Assembly (NCBI GenBank): GCA_009739215.1
Contig: VSJF01000006.1
Location: forward strand, 124,001 to 188,000
Source: Floccularia luteovirens
Taxonomy: Eukaryota > Basidiomycota > Agaricomycetes > Agaricales > Squamanitaceae
DNA: 64,000 nt
Direction: 5' to 3'
Positions 36,991 to 49,700 of this stretch are shown here, one piece after another; within the stretch, counting starts at the first letter, position 1; the number at the start of each line of letters is the position of its first letter. A program made the position numbers and the translations under genes. The notes below the pieces were generated by a model. It had not been told where the DNA came from and did not search any database. It saw nothing but the letters and a program-made list of their open reading frames with translations.

Positions 36991-37585
36991 ATGGTGTCCA
37001 GTGTATTCTCTGATCCAGTAACGACTCCCGCTTTACACCATCTAGATCAGACAGTCGGAGTGGTATTCTCAGGCTATGTATTGACCATGATACTTATGGT
37101 TTCATTTTCTTTCGTAAGACTGATTTGGCGCCCTGAACTTCCCAACATTGACCTGTCAATTTTGCAGAGATGTACAAGTACTTCAGCACGTATACGAAGG
37201 ACAGTTGGACCTCGAAGGGCACGGTAGGGTTTCTGTATTTTTTCTTTCTGCATTTTCTAATAATACTTTTATATAGGTGGCTATTCTAACGTCGGTCTAT
37301 ACTGATATATGTGACATATCACATTCCATGGCTAAATATCTCTATAGTGCACTTGACTCGGTAGGGGTTGCAGTCTGTGAGTTTTGTAAAGTTGAAACTC
37401 ATTGATTTGCGCTGACCTCCCATGTTTACAGTGACTCAAACGTATATCCATCCCTTTGAGTTGTCTGAGTTAATCGCTAAAAATGGATGTTTCTCAGTGT
37501 GCATCATCACATCATCACACTCTTTCCTCTTCCCACTGTTGGCATCGATGATGCAACAAAGTACTATTCTATTTTTGCTTCCTTA
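36991..37585 (+). pseudogene. Partial DUF6534-like multi-pass membrane gene
   Basis: Reads DQTVGVVFSGYVLTMIL then, after a one-base frame correction of the -1 type near 37100, YGFIFFQ, MYKYFSTYTKDSWTSKGT, VAILTSVYTDICDISHSMAK, LYSALDSVGVAV, LTQTYIHPFELSELIAKNG and CIITSSHSFLFPLL. The order (first helix TxGxxFxGxxxxxxLYG, then FQ.Y.Y...Y..D, then a second helix with D..H) fits the start of mushroom DUF6534 proteins as I recall them. Nothing after 37585 matches the later helices or the C-terminal conserved block, so it is a 5' fragment. Recognition is from memory and moderate. Confidence 0.42.
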
Positions 37586-38000
37586 ACGACGGTGCTGACG
37601 AATTTCTTGGATCTTATTGCGTATGTTCCCATATCCTAGTCAGATGTAAAAGTTCGACGATGTCCATCCTATCATAGTGAGTAATCCATCCGTACTAATA
37701 AAGTCACCCCTCGTCTTACAAGTTACATCGTATTGCCAATCTATAGAGATACCAGCAGGAAATTCACCATGCTCACCATTGTCTTGCCCGATTGACTGGG
37801 ACACGGGGCCCAAGTGAAGAGTTGGAGAATAGGCTTCGTGAACGTATCGTTTCTATAGAACGGCCTGAAGGCTTGAAAAAGTGCTATCATAACCATGATT
37901 CCATTTCTGGTCGTGGACGTTTCATCCGCACCTCTCGTCCTGTCAGTTTATGTTTTCAAGCTGCCGTTGCTATACTTAATGCCTGAAATAACTTCCACAG

Positions 38001-39244
38001 AGATGCATCATTAGGGGGATATGTAGCTAAACTTATGATAGGTACCCCTCCCAGCCCTGATAACCTCGTAGTGAATACCGGGTCCGCAGATCTCTGAGCC
38101 TTGGTGAAGGGTGTGTATCTGGCGAGGAAAGTTGTATAAGTATCATGTAGCACATGTCCTATTATAATATTTGATATGTATATGATCTAGAATCATATAA
38201 CACTAGGACCAAGCTCTTCAAACACCTTTATATCTAACCAAGACGAATGGTCTATCGTCTAAAATGGCGCAGGAAATGATAGTAGAGTAAAAGTTTTCGA
38301 CACAATAAGGCCTAGCTATCAATTCGACGTCCTGACTCAAGCGACTGACGAATTAACCTCGGACGGTTCATTTAATGGAGTTGTAGGTATTGGCCCTCAG
38401 GTACTTCTCCTCAGGTTGTTTGTTTGGTAGCTTATCTGACAAAGTTCCCTCAAGACTGAATCTTCTTTCCAGGGCAACCCAACATCAATCGACATTTTAA
38501 AGAGTACGGGTGCGATTAACGATGGACTTGTTGGTATTAAAGTATCCTGAAATGATACAGGTAATGAGATCACGTTTGGGTAAGTAAAACAAGCAATATG
38601 TGTAATTGTGACTGGCTCTCATTTTCCCTTGTAGTGCATTTTGATAGCTATTCATTAGTGATGCAACAAATTAGTACCTCTGATGAGTTTTGGACCGTTA
38701 GTTTGGGCGGGGTCAGCGTAAACGGAAGTGATGTTGGTACATTGGAAGGAACCGACATAGTATTTGATACCGGTGTGTCTGAGAATATACTGTACTTGGT
38801 TATCCTTTTTTTACACATAATGCATTAATATTTTAATACTTATACTAGGAATCAAAAGACTAATCGCCCTTCCAGCAGATGCCGATGCCAACACGCCAAA
38901 ATTAAAGGAGAAAAATCGATTGCAGGTAGAGGATATACCATACCATGAGTGAGACTGTAGCACTTAATATCAGTGGACGGGAGTTCACAATCCAAGCGCA
39001 AGGTATTGTGGGATCTCCAATTGATGGAGTCATGTGTACTTCTGGTATTTCAGGTACCGGTGTTAGCATACCTGGTGTTAACTCTTGGACTGTGAGCAAA
39101 CATCCTTCTTCCGAAAAAAAAATACTTTGCTCATGATAACATTTTCTTAAGGGTGGCAGCGCATTATTGAAGAATGTTTATCTGGTTCTTGACTATGATA
39201 ACAAAATGGCTGGCGTAGCTAACCTTGCTGGTGAACCTTTTTGA
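38001..39244 (+). pseudogene. Inactivated pepsin-type aspartic protease (family A1)
   Basis: Blocks run in order: YVAKLMIGTPPSPDNLVV, NTGSADL followed by a stop, VFDTIRPSYQFDVLTQATDE, DGSFNGVVGIGPQ, NPTSIDILKSTGAINDGLVG, EFWTVSLGGVSVNG, TDIVFDTGVSENIL, GIKRLIALPADADANTPKL, VALNISGREFTIQAQGIVG and GVANLAGEPF with a stop. The second active-site motif DTG is kept (DTGVS), but the first reads NTG, so one catalytic Asp is lost. A TGA stands where Trp would be expected after SADL. These are substitutions, not only frame changes, so this is a true pseudogene of the mushroom polyporopepsin type. It lacks an obvious signal peptide. Confidence 0.75.
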
Positions 39245-40957
39245 TGAGAGTTTCGTCGTTTATCTTGTCCCTCTCCTTGAAATTTCCTAATTATGTCTAT
39301 TTGCTCATTGTTATTGCTTGGAGGGATCAAGTTTTAGGAGTGGAATTGAATATGTACCCGTACTGACAAGGCTGGCTTGTCAAATGAAACTAGAGGAGAA
39401 CGGATTTTAGATGGGGACACTACTCTAAAAGAAGGTTTCGTGTAAATCAAAAGCCATACTAATCCTCCAGGTTTTATATAAAAGTTTCAAAGAGAGAAAA
39501 AAAATTAGATTCATTCAGACCAAGTGATACAAGTCGAGAGATTATCAAGCAAAGATGAAGATGGCGGGAAAGACAATGCATTGGGGTTTATATAGCTTTG
39601 ACGGGATATTCGATCGTTGATTTTTTAACGCGACGCGTCGTGTAACAGTTGGTCGCGATCGAGAGGGCGAAGGTTTGTCACTTTCGATCGTTGTCTCTGT
39701 CATTTGTTTAATATGTCGTAATGTACATTCACTGATATTACTACAACTTGTCAATCAAACATGGACTTATACACAAAAGTAGCAGCTCACCTGGTTCATG
39801 CAAAGCACTTGTTGAAAACTTTTTGATACTTGTTTTTTATACTGGACGGTAGAATCATACTTAGTTAGAAAGCATGGTTACCAGTTAACAATGCTTACGC
39901 AGTATTTGATAAAAGCTGCCAATGAGCGATAGTTAAGAACGGCCTGCTATTCTGGACGCATATATGCATATCAAAACGTTATGCTAGTAGCTAAAGCCCC
40001 CGATTATTTGGCACAGAGTATTAACACTCGCTAATGTGTCAACACTCTGGTCCAAATTTGTGGGTTGTATGTAATTTAGTTTTCTTCTGGATGATTTCGT
40101 CGTTCACGGTAGTCATCCCTTTCAAAAGCTCTCCGTGAGCAACTACACTGACATGTGTGATTGCACAACACTGGTGAATGATAGACCACACCTTAAATAA
40201 ATATGCACCCACCATTGGTCTACCACAGCGACGGGAGTGTGTTTTTTGCATGAGTGGGAGATGCATGAACGTCCAAAACAGAAGAAAGAAAAGCGCGAGA
40301 ACCGAAATAAAAGGCAACTGTAAGTTTACATAATCACCGATCGTCATAATCAAGGAAGGTGCACTTGAAACAACGTGAACTTGAAAATTTGCCTATAGAT
40401 GTACATACCTAGCTAGCTGAAGAAAGCAACCAGCATCCCAATACGTAAAAGTGCGTAGCATGCGCAGAGTTTGATATGATGATTCTCAGGCACATGACCA
40501 CCAGTATCATCATCCAGTACTCCATTCAAATATTGTCTCGTTCTTGGGCTATGTATATTTCGCAAGGGGGCGTCCCTGACTTGTTCTGCTAACCCGACCA
40601 GTGTAAATAGGTAAAGTTCGGTGAAATATCTCAACCTATAAGTAGCGCCGATGGCTATGGCAGTCCTCCGCTTCGAAAAATGCTCCTCGAATCATCCCAA
40701 CAACCCGACGCGTTTCACCCATTTTCTGCAGTCGTTAACAAAGATCTTATTTCGTTTCCATACAATGCGCGAGAAAGACGCGTCACCCAATGCTGAAACT
40801 GTATCCGTCTATACACTAACAGCTACAGTGCATTCCCCATCCAGGACCGATACCAGAGCATCGTAACAAAAATAAATGACTGGACAATTTGAACAATGGG
40901 CAAGGAAGATTCAATACAATCCAACACAGCCTTAGTGATGCTCTGCAGCATCGCAGC
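39245..40957. other. Mostly gene-free interval with a cluster of CG palindromes
   Basis: No confident gene. Minus-strand frames at 40353-40039 (one hydrophobic segment, LPFISVLALFFLLFWTFMHL) and 40634-40413 could be fragments of a small membrane protein but have no recognised family. Near 39609-39693 AT-rich DNA is broken by CGATCG, CGACGCGTCG and TCGCGATCGA palindromes and by two copies of TTCGATCGTTG 74 bases apart. Confidence 0.4.
39609..39693. repeat. Direct repeat TTCGATCGTTG flanking CG-rich palindromes
   Basis: TTCGATCGTTG occurs at 39609-39619 and 39683-39693. Between them are the perfect palindromes CGACGCGTCG (39631-39640) and TCGCGA/CGATCG (39653-39661). The palindromes could be binding sites for a dimeric regulator; no target gene is evident nearby. 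Confidence 0.5.
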
Positions 40958-43900
40958 TCAGACAAAAATATCTATAATCTCGCTCAACCAACTGTCATAA
41001 TCTCCCTCATTCTTAGGGTCTCCTGTAACTCTAAGGGCACGAATAAGGACTCTGTAAGAGCCATTCGGTATTGTGGTGCCATTTGCGAATGTGGGATCGA
41101 GAGCAAAGCTGCTAAACCCATTGTCGTCCGCCTAAATTTGGGCGTTATAAAAATGAATCTAGTCAGTTTGTATAAAATAGGCGTACCTCATTATTGCGTG
41201 TAATAAAATCGAGTTCGCCAAGTGCCCCGATTGTTTTGACTGCTGCAAATGAGCCTCCACTATGCAGTGGAGAGAAAGATGGTTCTATGCTGCGTTTAGC
41301 TGGACTATTCAATGTCGTTGCGAGATTGATATCTGCAGAAACAAGGTCGATGTGCAGTGCCGCAGTACCAAAGACCAAGCTAAGAACATCTAGATCAGCA
41401 GAGTATACATAGAAGTTAATGGATATGTACCGTAACACAAGTGTTGGGAAATCGTTATTCACAAAGGTATAATTCCTAGGGCCGTCTTGAATGTTTCCGG
41501 AAGGATCCAAGATTGCTGGAAGCGGAACTCCAAAGAAGAAATCTGTGTTATCGACGACTTGTTTATCTCTCAGTGAACCAGCCAGTCCAAGATATGTAAC
41601 CTGTAGTAGTTCAGAGCCACTAGCAATTTCGATAAAGCCAGAGAAAACGGGGAATGTTGTAGCATCAATACCCTGTGGGGGTGTAAACGTTACGAAGACT
41701 GTTTGCGATTTGCCTGGTGCAACAGTGAACGAAGTGCCTGACAATTTAACGGTTGCTGCTGCATTTGATAGAGGAACTGGTCCAAGAGCTGGGAAAATTG
41801 TTCCCTAAAATTGGTTAGTGCATGTAAGGAAGCTTGGTTTACCAAGAGATGACTTACGGGTTGTACAGTCAATGCCGTTCCTGCGGGGATGTGTGACAAA
41901 GTGTACTTCTTTGAAGTTTTCCCAGTGTTTTTCACAGTGAATTGTTGTCTGGGGAGATTGTAGTTAATGCCCGATTCAATGCACGCTTGAGCGATTCCAA
42001 CTTACGTTCCTTTAAAGTGGGCAGTATCGTTCAAAATAAGTTCTCCGGGAGAAACAATGGTAGTAGCATGGATGGCATCAAACACATTGATCAGTCCCGC
42101 TCCCTGTTGTGTTACAGTCTGCAAGGGATCCCCATCAGTGTGGCTAGAGGGTATTCGCTGGGCTGTCGTCTCGAACAATGTCCGTGCCCCAAGTCCTACA
42201 CTTGCAGATTTACCCTTAACTCCCATGAGTAAGGCAGTACTTGCTGCAACGAATGGAGTAGCCATGGAAGTTCCTGATTCAACACCAAACGAACCAAGGG
42301 GTACTGGTAATGTGGATAATATGTTTCCTCCTGGAGCAGCAACAGCAGGTTTGAAGAAGAAATCATTTGAAGGTCCAAAGCTGGTAGTTATACTTAGTTG
42401 GTGATATTCATTTGTAATATTCAACTAACCTGCTGAAGGAAGATACTAATCCTCCATTAGGGTCCGGGAAGTTAACCGAGGTACCTGACTGGGGGAAACT
42501 GATGGTGACGGGAGTTCCTGCTGCAACTTGGCTCACGAGCTGATAACATACAAAATGAGCAGGTATAGTAGAGTCAGCTTGTGAGATATAACATACGAAT
42601 TCTCCATCAGCTGATTGGATTAATGCTGCTTCAAAATTATCCACCTCAATAGCAGCAAAGCCGCTGCCGTTACTGTGGTAATGGTCAGTACATTCACTGA
42701 GTTCTATGATATCTACGACGTACTCATAGATCAAGACAGCTTTTCCACCTTTAGCTGCTATGTTTGTGAGTTTCTGAACCTATATATATGCGCATTCAGT
42801 CGGGCAGCGCCCGGTTAGATCTGAAAAGAACCCACAAAAGTACAGGTTCCTCGTCGCACTACGACCAAGAAATTTGATAGGTCAGGCGTGTCATCGGGAA
42901 GAGGGTTGCAGGCATCATCTACGACTGTGGTGTCGTTTGATGTTACGAAGACAGGTAGAGTTCCTGGGATGGGTAGTGGGAATGTTGAAAAGTACACAAT
43001 AGGGTCGTGTTGAACACCCCCTACTAAGGCTGTTTGTAGGGGGAAAGCAATGCTATTCTCGTTGTTAATATTGTTGTATATATAATGCTGGTGGAGCTCA
43101 CCTGTCAACGCTGGCAACTGAAATGACATTGATTCCATTTCCGGGACTTGAGGTGTACCAAGATCCCGAAGCCCCCTAAGATGATGTTAGCACGAAACTA
43201 TTGTATACGCGGAGCAAATGCTCACATCATTACCAGCAGCTATTGTAACAACCTTCCCGGTTGAAGCAATACGACTGGCCACTACGGAAGAGGAGCTTTC
43301 TGTCCATCCATCCGCGCCTCCCAACGAGAGCGTTAATATATCTTGATCGTCACGGAAACCATCCAAAAGGGCAGCGGTAATAACTGAGGAAAGAAAGTCA
43401 CGATACAACATAAAACCAATAGCCCGGATGTACTGACCGTCATCTGTGGCAGATCCGGTACAGCCAAAGACTCGGTAGGATGATATCAACGCTTCGAATG
43501 CAACACCACTGATGTTGAATTGGTTTCCAGGATTGGCACCAATGATGCCCTACTCAGGTGAATTAGTAATAAATATGAAGGTTTGATGGAAGAATCGAAG
43601 TTGGAGGCTGCACCCACTGCTACATGCGTGCCGTGACCTACAAGACACATGGTGAGTATATTTCATGTAAATTCCTTGTATGATTCGTACCATTGCATTG
43701 GTCTAAGGGGTCCGAATCCGGGACAGGGTCATTATCACCTGCAGGACTGGTGTATAAGTAAACATTAATTGTATCCAGTTGACCCAATTACCATCATATG
43801 CGTCACCAACCAGGTCAGTGCCGCCAATGACCTTATTCCCTGGGCCAAATGCACCACCCAGGAGAGGATGTGTATAGTCGATACCTAAATAGAATCTATG

Positions 43901-44769
43901 AGGTCATGCTGTAGATGATACTGCGGTGATTGCGAACCGGTATCAATGCTATAATGGCATGATCAGTCGTAATTTTTACTCATGAATTTGATGGGACTTA
44001 CATCCCAATTTTGATTCCTTTGCCGGTGATTCCTTGTGCGTGAAGCTTATCGACGCCCTAAAAGACATTCGACGTAAATGATTGACGGGATATGTAGAAA
44101 CATCATACCACTTACAGTCATAGTATGAGATGCTTGTGTGTCAGCAGGAACTGCGGGATCAGATGGTCCATTTACGATCCGAAGATTGATAGGTCTTGAC
44201 GATATCTGTCAGTATTACTCTTTTCCCCAGAGAAAAGAAGTATACTTAGGTGCATCAAACTTTCGAACCGAACGGATAGCCTTCACTCCAGGAGTATTTT
44301 GAAGCTCTGCAACATCCTTTATGTCGAAGATTCAACGTTAGTGTTTTTGGTACATGTACGAATAATCGGATAATTTTACCTGCGCATTCTGCAGACCTTT
44401 CAGTAAATGAAGATCACTTGTATGTCAAATTCTTACATTGAGCGTTATAGCTGCGCCTACAAAAATACCAGCAGTGTTGAATTCCCTGTTCACATGAAAG
44501 CCAACTTTTCGCTCCTCAAGGCTCCTATACAGAACGGGCGTGTGGCTGTTGGTTCGGGATGAGAAAATTAATAACAGTTCTTAAAGAAAAAAAGCTCACC
44601 TGGTCTGCCGAACGTCTAGTTTGAATGTTAGATATGTCAGTCCAATTCGACGAATGAATTTGTTAGGGACCACGGTTTTGAAATTCGTCTCTCTCTTGAC
44701 TGACGAGAGCGGCACGACAGCCCACGCCGGGCATGCTAGCAATAGAGCGTGGAAAATTCTCCAATGCAT
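40958..44769 (-). CDS. Secreted subtilisin-like serine protease with PA domain (S8)
   Basis: Start at 44769 with signal peptide MHWRIFHALLLACPAWAVVP. An inhibitor-like propeptide (VGFHVNREFNTAGIFVGAAI, DVAELQNTPGVKAIRSVRKF) precedes the catalytic domain: GITGKGIKIGIIDTG (active-site Asp), YTHPLLGGAFGPGNKVIGGT, GHGTHVA (His), SGVAFEALISSYRVFGCTGS, DILTLSLGGADGW, VVTIAAGND, a PA insertion (VVVRRGTCTFVQKLTNIAAK, GGKAVLIYE) and GVESGTSMATPFVAASTALL (Ser). A C-terminal beta-sandwich region begins FTVKNTGKTSKKYTL and the protein ends SWLSEIIDIFV. Two exons are only 11 bases (43938-43948, holding IDT of the catalytic Asp motif) and 9 bases (44380-44388, NAQ). One extra G at the exon start near 43178 and a doubtful join near 44236 are the only frame problems. 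Likely a functional extracellular endopeptidase. Confidence 0.9.
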
Positions 44770-46642
44770 GGAAGCTTTCGTGAGGAAACAGAGGGCGTTA
44801 TTCCATGTGGAGATGCACAGGACTTTTTATACTCGAACCGGAGGTAATGGCATGTGGGCTTTATGGACAGGGGATCCCACATTCCCGATTCTCAGAAGCA
44901 TGATTCCTAGAAGAAGTGAAATATTTAAGCAGAACCATTTGGCGTAGCTCAAAGTGAAAATTTCATGTCATCTTATAAAGCCAGACGAATCCGTTGAGCA
45001 TAAATTTATTAGCTAGTTAGGAGCAAGATTAGGGCCCACTATCGAAAAACAGCAAAGCCAATCAGTTCATTTACTCAGAACAAAAAAAATAAGCGGTTGA
45101 AGCTTTGAAGTAGTGTGAGACTTACATCAGAGTTAGCATGTGGAGACTCATACGATAGAGGGATTTTATCGGTGTTTGACATGTTGACATATTGCCAAAG
45201 TACATTTATAACATCTATGTTAGGTATGAGCAATATGTTTGAGAATTGACGCATTAGGATTTGTCTTATTCCAGGAGTTGAGGTTACGCACTGTTAGGTT
45301 ACATCCTATAATCTGGGGCAGGTGCTTCATATTAAGTTATGTTGGATGAGTTCAAATCTTAAGGCTGCTGTTGGGCCATTGAAAATAAAAGTAACAGGCT
45401 GAGAAGAGTTGCCACGAGGATATCAAAAATCTCACGTGCCAGCAATTCAACCACAGGTCTTCTGATATTGACAATGATCATCATCTTCACCATCGGTACT
45501 TGGTCGGCTCTGTTCTAACTTCTGAGCCACACCATTCACTTTATCTATTCGCTTGTTTCAGGCTTCTACTGGAAAACAAAGTGGAGTACCACAAATAAGA
45601 TTTCGTTTCCGACTGACCATACTTGTCCATGTCAAGGGTGGTATGACTACTTAATTCTAATTTGGATCTATCAGCCACCCAACATTTAGATATCTGCCGC
45701 TCTCGAAATAATACCCTCTAGAGACCATATAACTCAACTGACAACTACAATACATCCCTTGAGAGTCTTATAAATCTGGAGAACAGAGTCCGCGTTACAA
45801 ATTACGATGAGGATGTTATCTCTCATCTTGTTAGTGAACACGCAACACAAGTAATTGAGCCTGTATCATCCCCCGGATAACCGATCCAGGAAATATGACC
45901 TTGTAAGGCTCCATGATCGGTGATATTAAAATGACTTTCTAGTGCTAGCTGTAAATATATTCCCAGTATGCACGGATATCACATTCACGGGGCACGAAGT
46001 TAGCAGAAAAGCTCATAACATCTGACAAAAATACAATTAGGCAATCGATATGTATTCTCCAAATTCCTCCCGCGTAGTACATATGGGGGGAGATATATAA
46101 ATTTGACGACACTGTCTTTCGTTAATCACCTCTTGGATGTTTAGGTGTTTGGGTCTCATTCAATTGTAGGGCACAGAGATTGGCAAATATCAAGTATTTA
46201 TCAAGCAGCTAGTAGTAGATATACAAACTTAGGATATACACGTGCTGCAAAGGAAACGGCACATATTGCTATTTTTACTTTGGGGTCAATAGAGAAACGT
46301 TGCTTTGATCTTACCATCCTTCTCGTTAATAAATAAGGTGATATCTCCGTTTATTCGTTAATACTTGGCACCCCATGAAGTAGTCGTATTCATGTTCTTT
46401 TCCTTATTCTTTAGTAATGAAAGCCGAACTCGGGGCAGTAGGATTGATTTGTATCAAAATCTGGTATGATTATTAGATCTGAACCTCCGCGTGGCTAGTT
46501 TTCCTTGTATCGAGTGCCCAAAATCTTTTGGACTGCAAGTCTGGAGAATTTATGCCGTACAGTAGTACTAAGTTACAGTAGTGCACCCGGCGATATCCGA
46601 AATATACTTAATGACATCATTAGCGCTGTATCTCCGCCAGGT
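44770..46642. other. Divergent upstream interval, nothing recognised
   Basis: About 1.9 kb between the start codons of the subtilase (minus) and the debranching enzyme (plus). Open frames are short and without motifs. A GTTCAAATC stretch at 45350 resembles a tRNA T-loop but no cloverleaf fits around it. Confidence 0.5.
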
Positions 46643-46648
46643 TATAAA
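46643..46648 (+). promoter_or_regulatory. TATA box candidate for the debranching enzyme gene
   Basis: TATAAA at 46643-46648 lies 70 bases upstream of the ATG at 46718, followed by a CT-rich stretch (46680-46700) typical of fungal transcription start regions. The position supports choosing the 46718 start over an in-frame ATG further upstream at 46505. Confidence 0.45.
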
Positions 46649-46717
46649 GGTTTCGCGTTGTTGCATACGCGTCCCTCCCAACCTCTCTCTCTCTTGTCGC
46701 CCACATTCAAACATAAA

Positions 46718-49700
46718 ATGGCAAAGGGTCGCATAAAATCTTACGGAAAACCCAAGCCTTCCGTTCGTATTCCTCGGTCAGCTTCAAAGTCGGGCTCGCC
46801 GTCGCCAACATCATCTTCGAGTCCTCTGTCTCCTCTCACCCCGCGTACACCCGCAGACGAAGGTATCGACTTTTTTCAGTCACAGTCAACTCCAGGGGAG
46901 CCACCCATCCATGTTTATGAGCTGCGTCTAGACCAGGACGGAGGCCCTCACAAAGATCACCAGGTTAGTACCTTGACTTTACTACTGCTGTGTATCATTT
47001 TAACGTATTGTGTACAGTATATCAGACTCCCACCCGCATATACCCCATATATCTTACGGGTATCTATAGATGCTGGTACTCCTGCTTCCAAAAATGGCGT
47101 ATTCAAAACAAATTTTCCTCTGGATGGTGGTGCATTTGGCAGGGAACGTTACGCTAAGAGAAAGTACGTATCCTTCAGCCTGATATATGCGCTGATTTGA
47201 GCACTCAATTGTGAATGCAGGCTTACCCACGGATTTCTCGAAACCCATACAAGGTTGATCTGCCCATATCGCATGCTGGCGCATTTGTGTACTGGATCGA
47301 GTACGATGGGAGCGATGGCTTGCGCATAAAAGGTCGCGAGGGCTTCTTCAACATAGACCCTATTCTCAGATTTAGAGGAAGGACACCCATCCTTGATGAA
47401 AATCTGAACACTCTTCCTCCAGGAAAGGGTGCGGTTCTCAAGGATGATTTTGTAAATCTTCCTTTGGATGGACTATCCATCTTGACAGTCGTTTCGAAAT
47501 GGATGGGACCAATAGACGAATGGACGAAACACTTCGAGGAAGCCAAGAATAGAGGCTATACCATGTTACATTATACCCCTCTACAAGAGCGAGGAGAAAG
47601 CGACAGCCCATATTCGATCCGAAATCAAATGAATTACGAGCCAAGCATGTTTGATAAGCCTACTCCCTGGAAATGCAGGAATACGTAAAATCGAGGAAGT
47701 ACTCAAAATTGCGCGGGATGAGTATGGTTTGCTCAGTCTAACAGATGTTGTGTTGAATCACACAGCAAATGATAGTCCATGGCTAGCCGAACACCCTGAG
47801 GCCGGTGAGTTTTTGTTTACAACGCTCAAGAAGGTTGATTAGCGTGCTGAACATCAAATATGTACTCTAGGCTTTAGTCCTTCTAACACACCGCATCTGA
47901 CTCCGGCTTTTGCACTCGACACCGCAATAATCGATTTTTCAGACACATTGAAGGCTAAAGGTCTTCCTATCTCCATCTCTTCTGAGCAGGATATCGACGT
48001 CATTATTTCCGCTTTGGAAAAAGTTGTGAAAAGACCTCAACCTCTGGCAATATTATGTACTGGACCCTGTACGCGAGAAAGATTCGGTAAAAGCAGCACT
48101 AAAGTCATCAAAATTCACAGCCTGGACAGGAATAGACGTCAAAGGAAAGAATGTCGTAGAGTTGGCACATATAATACGTGACGATAAGAAGATAACTGGT
48201 CTCGGCGCGTTTGCCTCCCGTTATGGAGCCCATGTTGATGGCTCTGTTGCCGCTGGGTTCACCAAAGCGGCCTTCGACCATCTACAGGACGAAGAAGCGC
48301 TAGCCGATGCTTGGATACGGGTCGTGGATGTTATCAATGTGCCCTTGTACGCCGAATGGGATGAAGATTATAGCGCTGCAATTGGAAATGTGCGTAATCG
48401 CCTCAAATATACTAGATTAGATGCGAATGGACCAAAGCTTGGGGAAATATCAAAAGCGTGAGATTAAAAATTTTATGAATTCAATGAAAAGGTTACTTAT
48501 TCTTATTACAGGAGCCCCCTTGTCGAACCGTACTTTACGCGGATATCGCCGACGCCAGACTCAGATCCCTTAATATACTCCCTAGCAAATAATGGTTGGA
48601 TATGGAACGCGGACCCCCTTCAAAACTTCGCACTTCTCCCATCTAAAGCATACCTACGCCGTGAAGTTATTGTATGGGGAGATTGTGTCAAGTTACGTTA
48701 CGGAAAATCGCCGGATGATAATCCATGGCTCTGGTCTCACATGACAAACTACGTTACCGCTCTTGCGCACACATTCGACGGCTTCAGAATTGACAATTGT
48801 CACTCGACACCACTGGAAGTTGGTACACGCATGTTAGACGCAGCGCGTGTTGTTCGCCCCGACCTTTACGTATGCGCAGAGTTATTTACTGGGAGTGAGG
48901 AAATGGACTTGGTATTTGTTAGGGAACTTGGAATCAATAGTTTGATCAGGGAGAGTGGGAACGGCTGGGATCCCAAAGAGCTCTCACGACTCCTTTACAG
49001 GCATGGCCTTGGGAAAGCCGATCGGTTCCATGGACGGCGCATGCATGACCAGCATGACGGAGCTAGAGAGTCCGACAGGCAAAGGGCCAGTCAGGAAGGC
49101 CATTATCACCCCACTAAATGGATCTTTGCCCCACGCGTTGATGTTATGATGTTACGCATGATAACGAGAGTCCTTTAGACAAACGCTCTGCCGAGGATGC
49201 TCTATCGACTGGTGCACTAGTTGCATTCAATTTTTGCGCAATTGGAAGCGTTAAAGGTTTTGATGACCTTTACCCGAAGTTGTTAAATCTGGTTCAAGAG
49301 AAGAGGAGGTATGAACTCACGGGATTAGGGGAGAATAGTGGCATTGCAAAGGTAAAGCGGCTTTTGAATGAATTACACTTAGAAATGGTGTTGGGGGCAT
49401 ATGAAGAAGGACATGTACATCAAGAAAACGATGTGAGTGTTTGGAGCCTTTGATATTTGACCACCAGCTAAAACGTTAGGAAGTATATTGTACTACATAG
49501 AGTACAACCTTCAACGCAGAAAGGGTATTTATTAGTTGCTCATACGGCTTTTAGCAAAGGATCGAAAGATCGAGGATCAAGTACTTGGCTTAAATTTTTC
49601 CCAAGCGTCAGCGCTAATAATCTTTTGCAGTCGCACCAATAAAACTGCGCCGCACACGCGCAAAATTCATCATGGGAACAAGTATAGATATACCCTCATA

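Noticed and set aside
40039..40634. Minus-strand open frames with one hydrophobic segment.
   Set aside because: No family resemblance, no clear splice link between the two frames and no convincing start; kept only as a remark in the interval entry.
45340..45370. GTTCAAATC resembling a tRNA T-loop.
   Set aside because: No matching acceptor, D or anticodon stems could be drawn around it.
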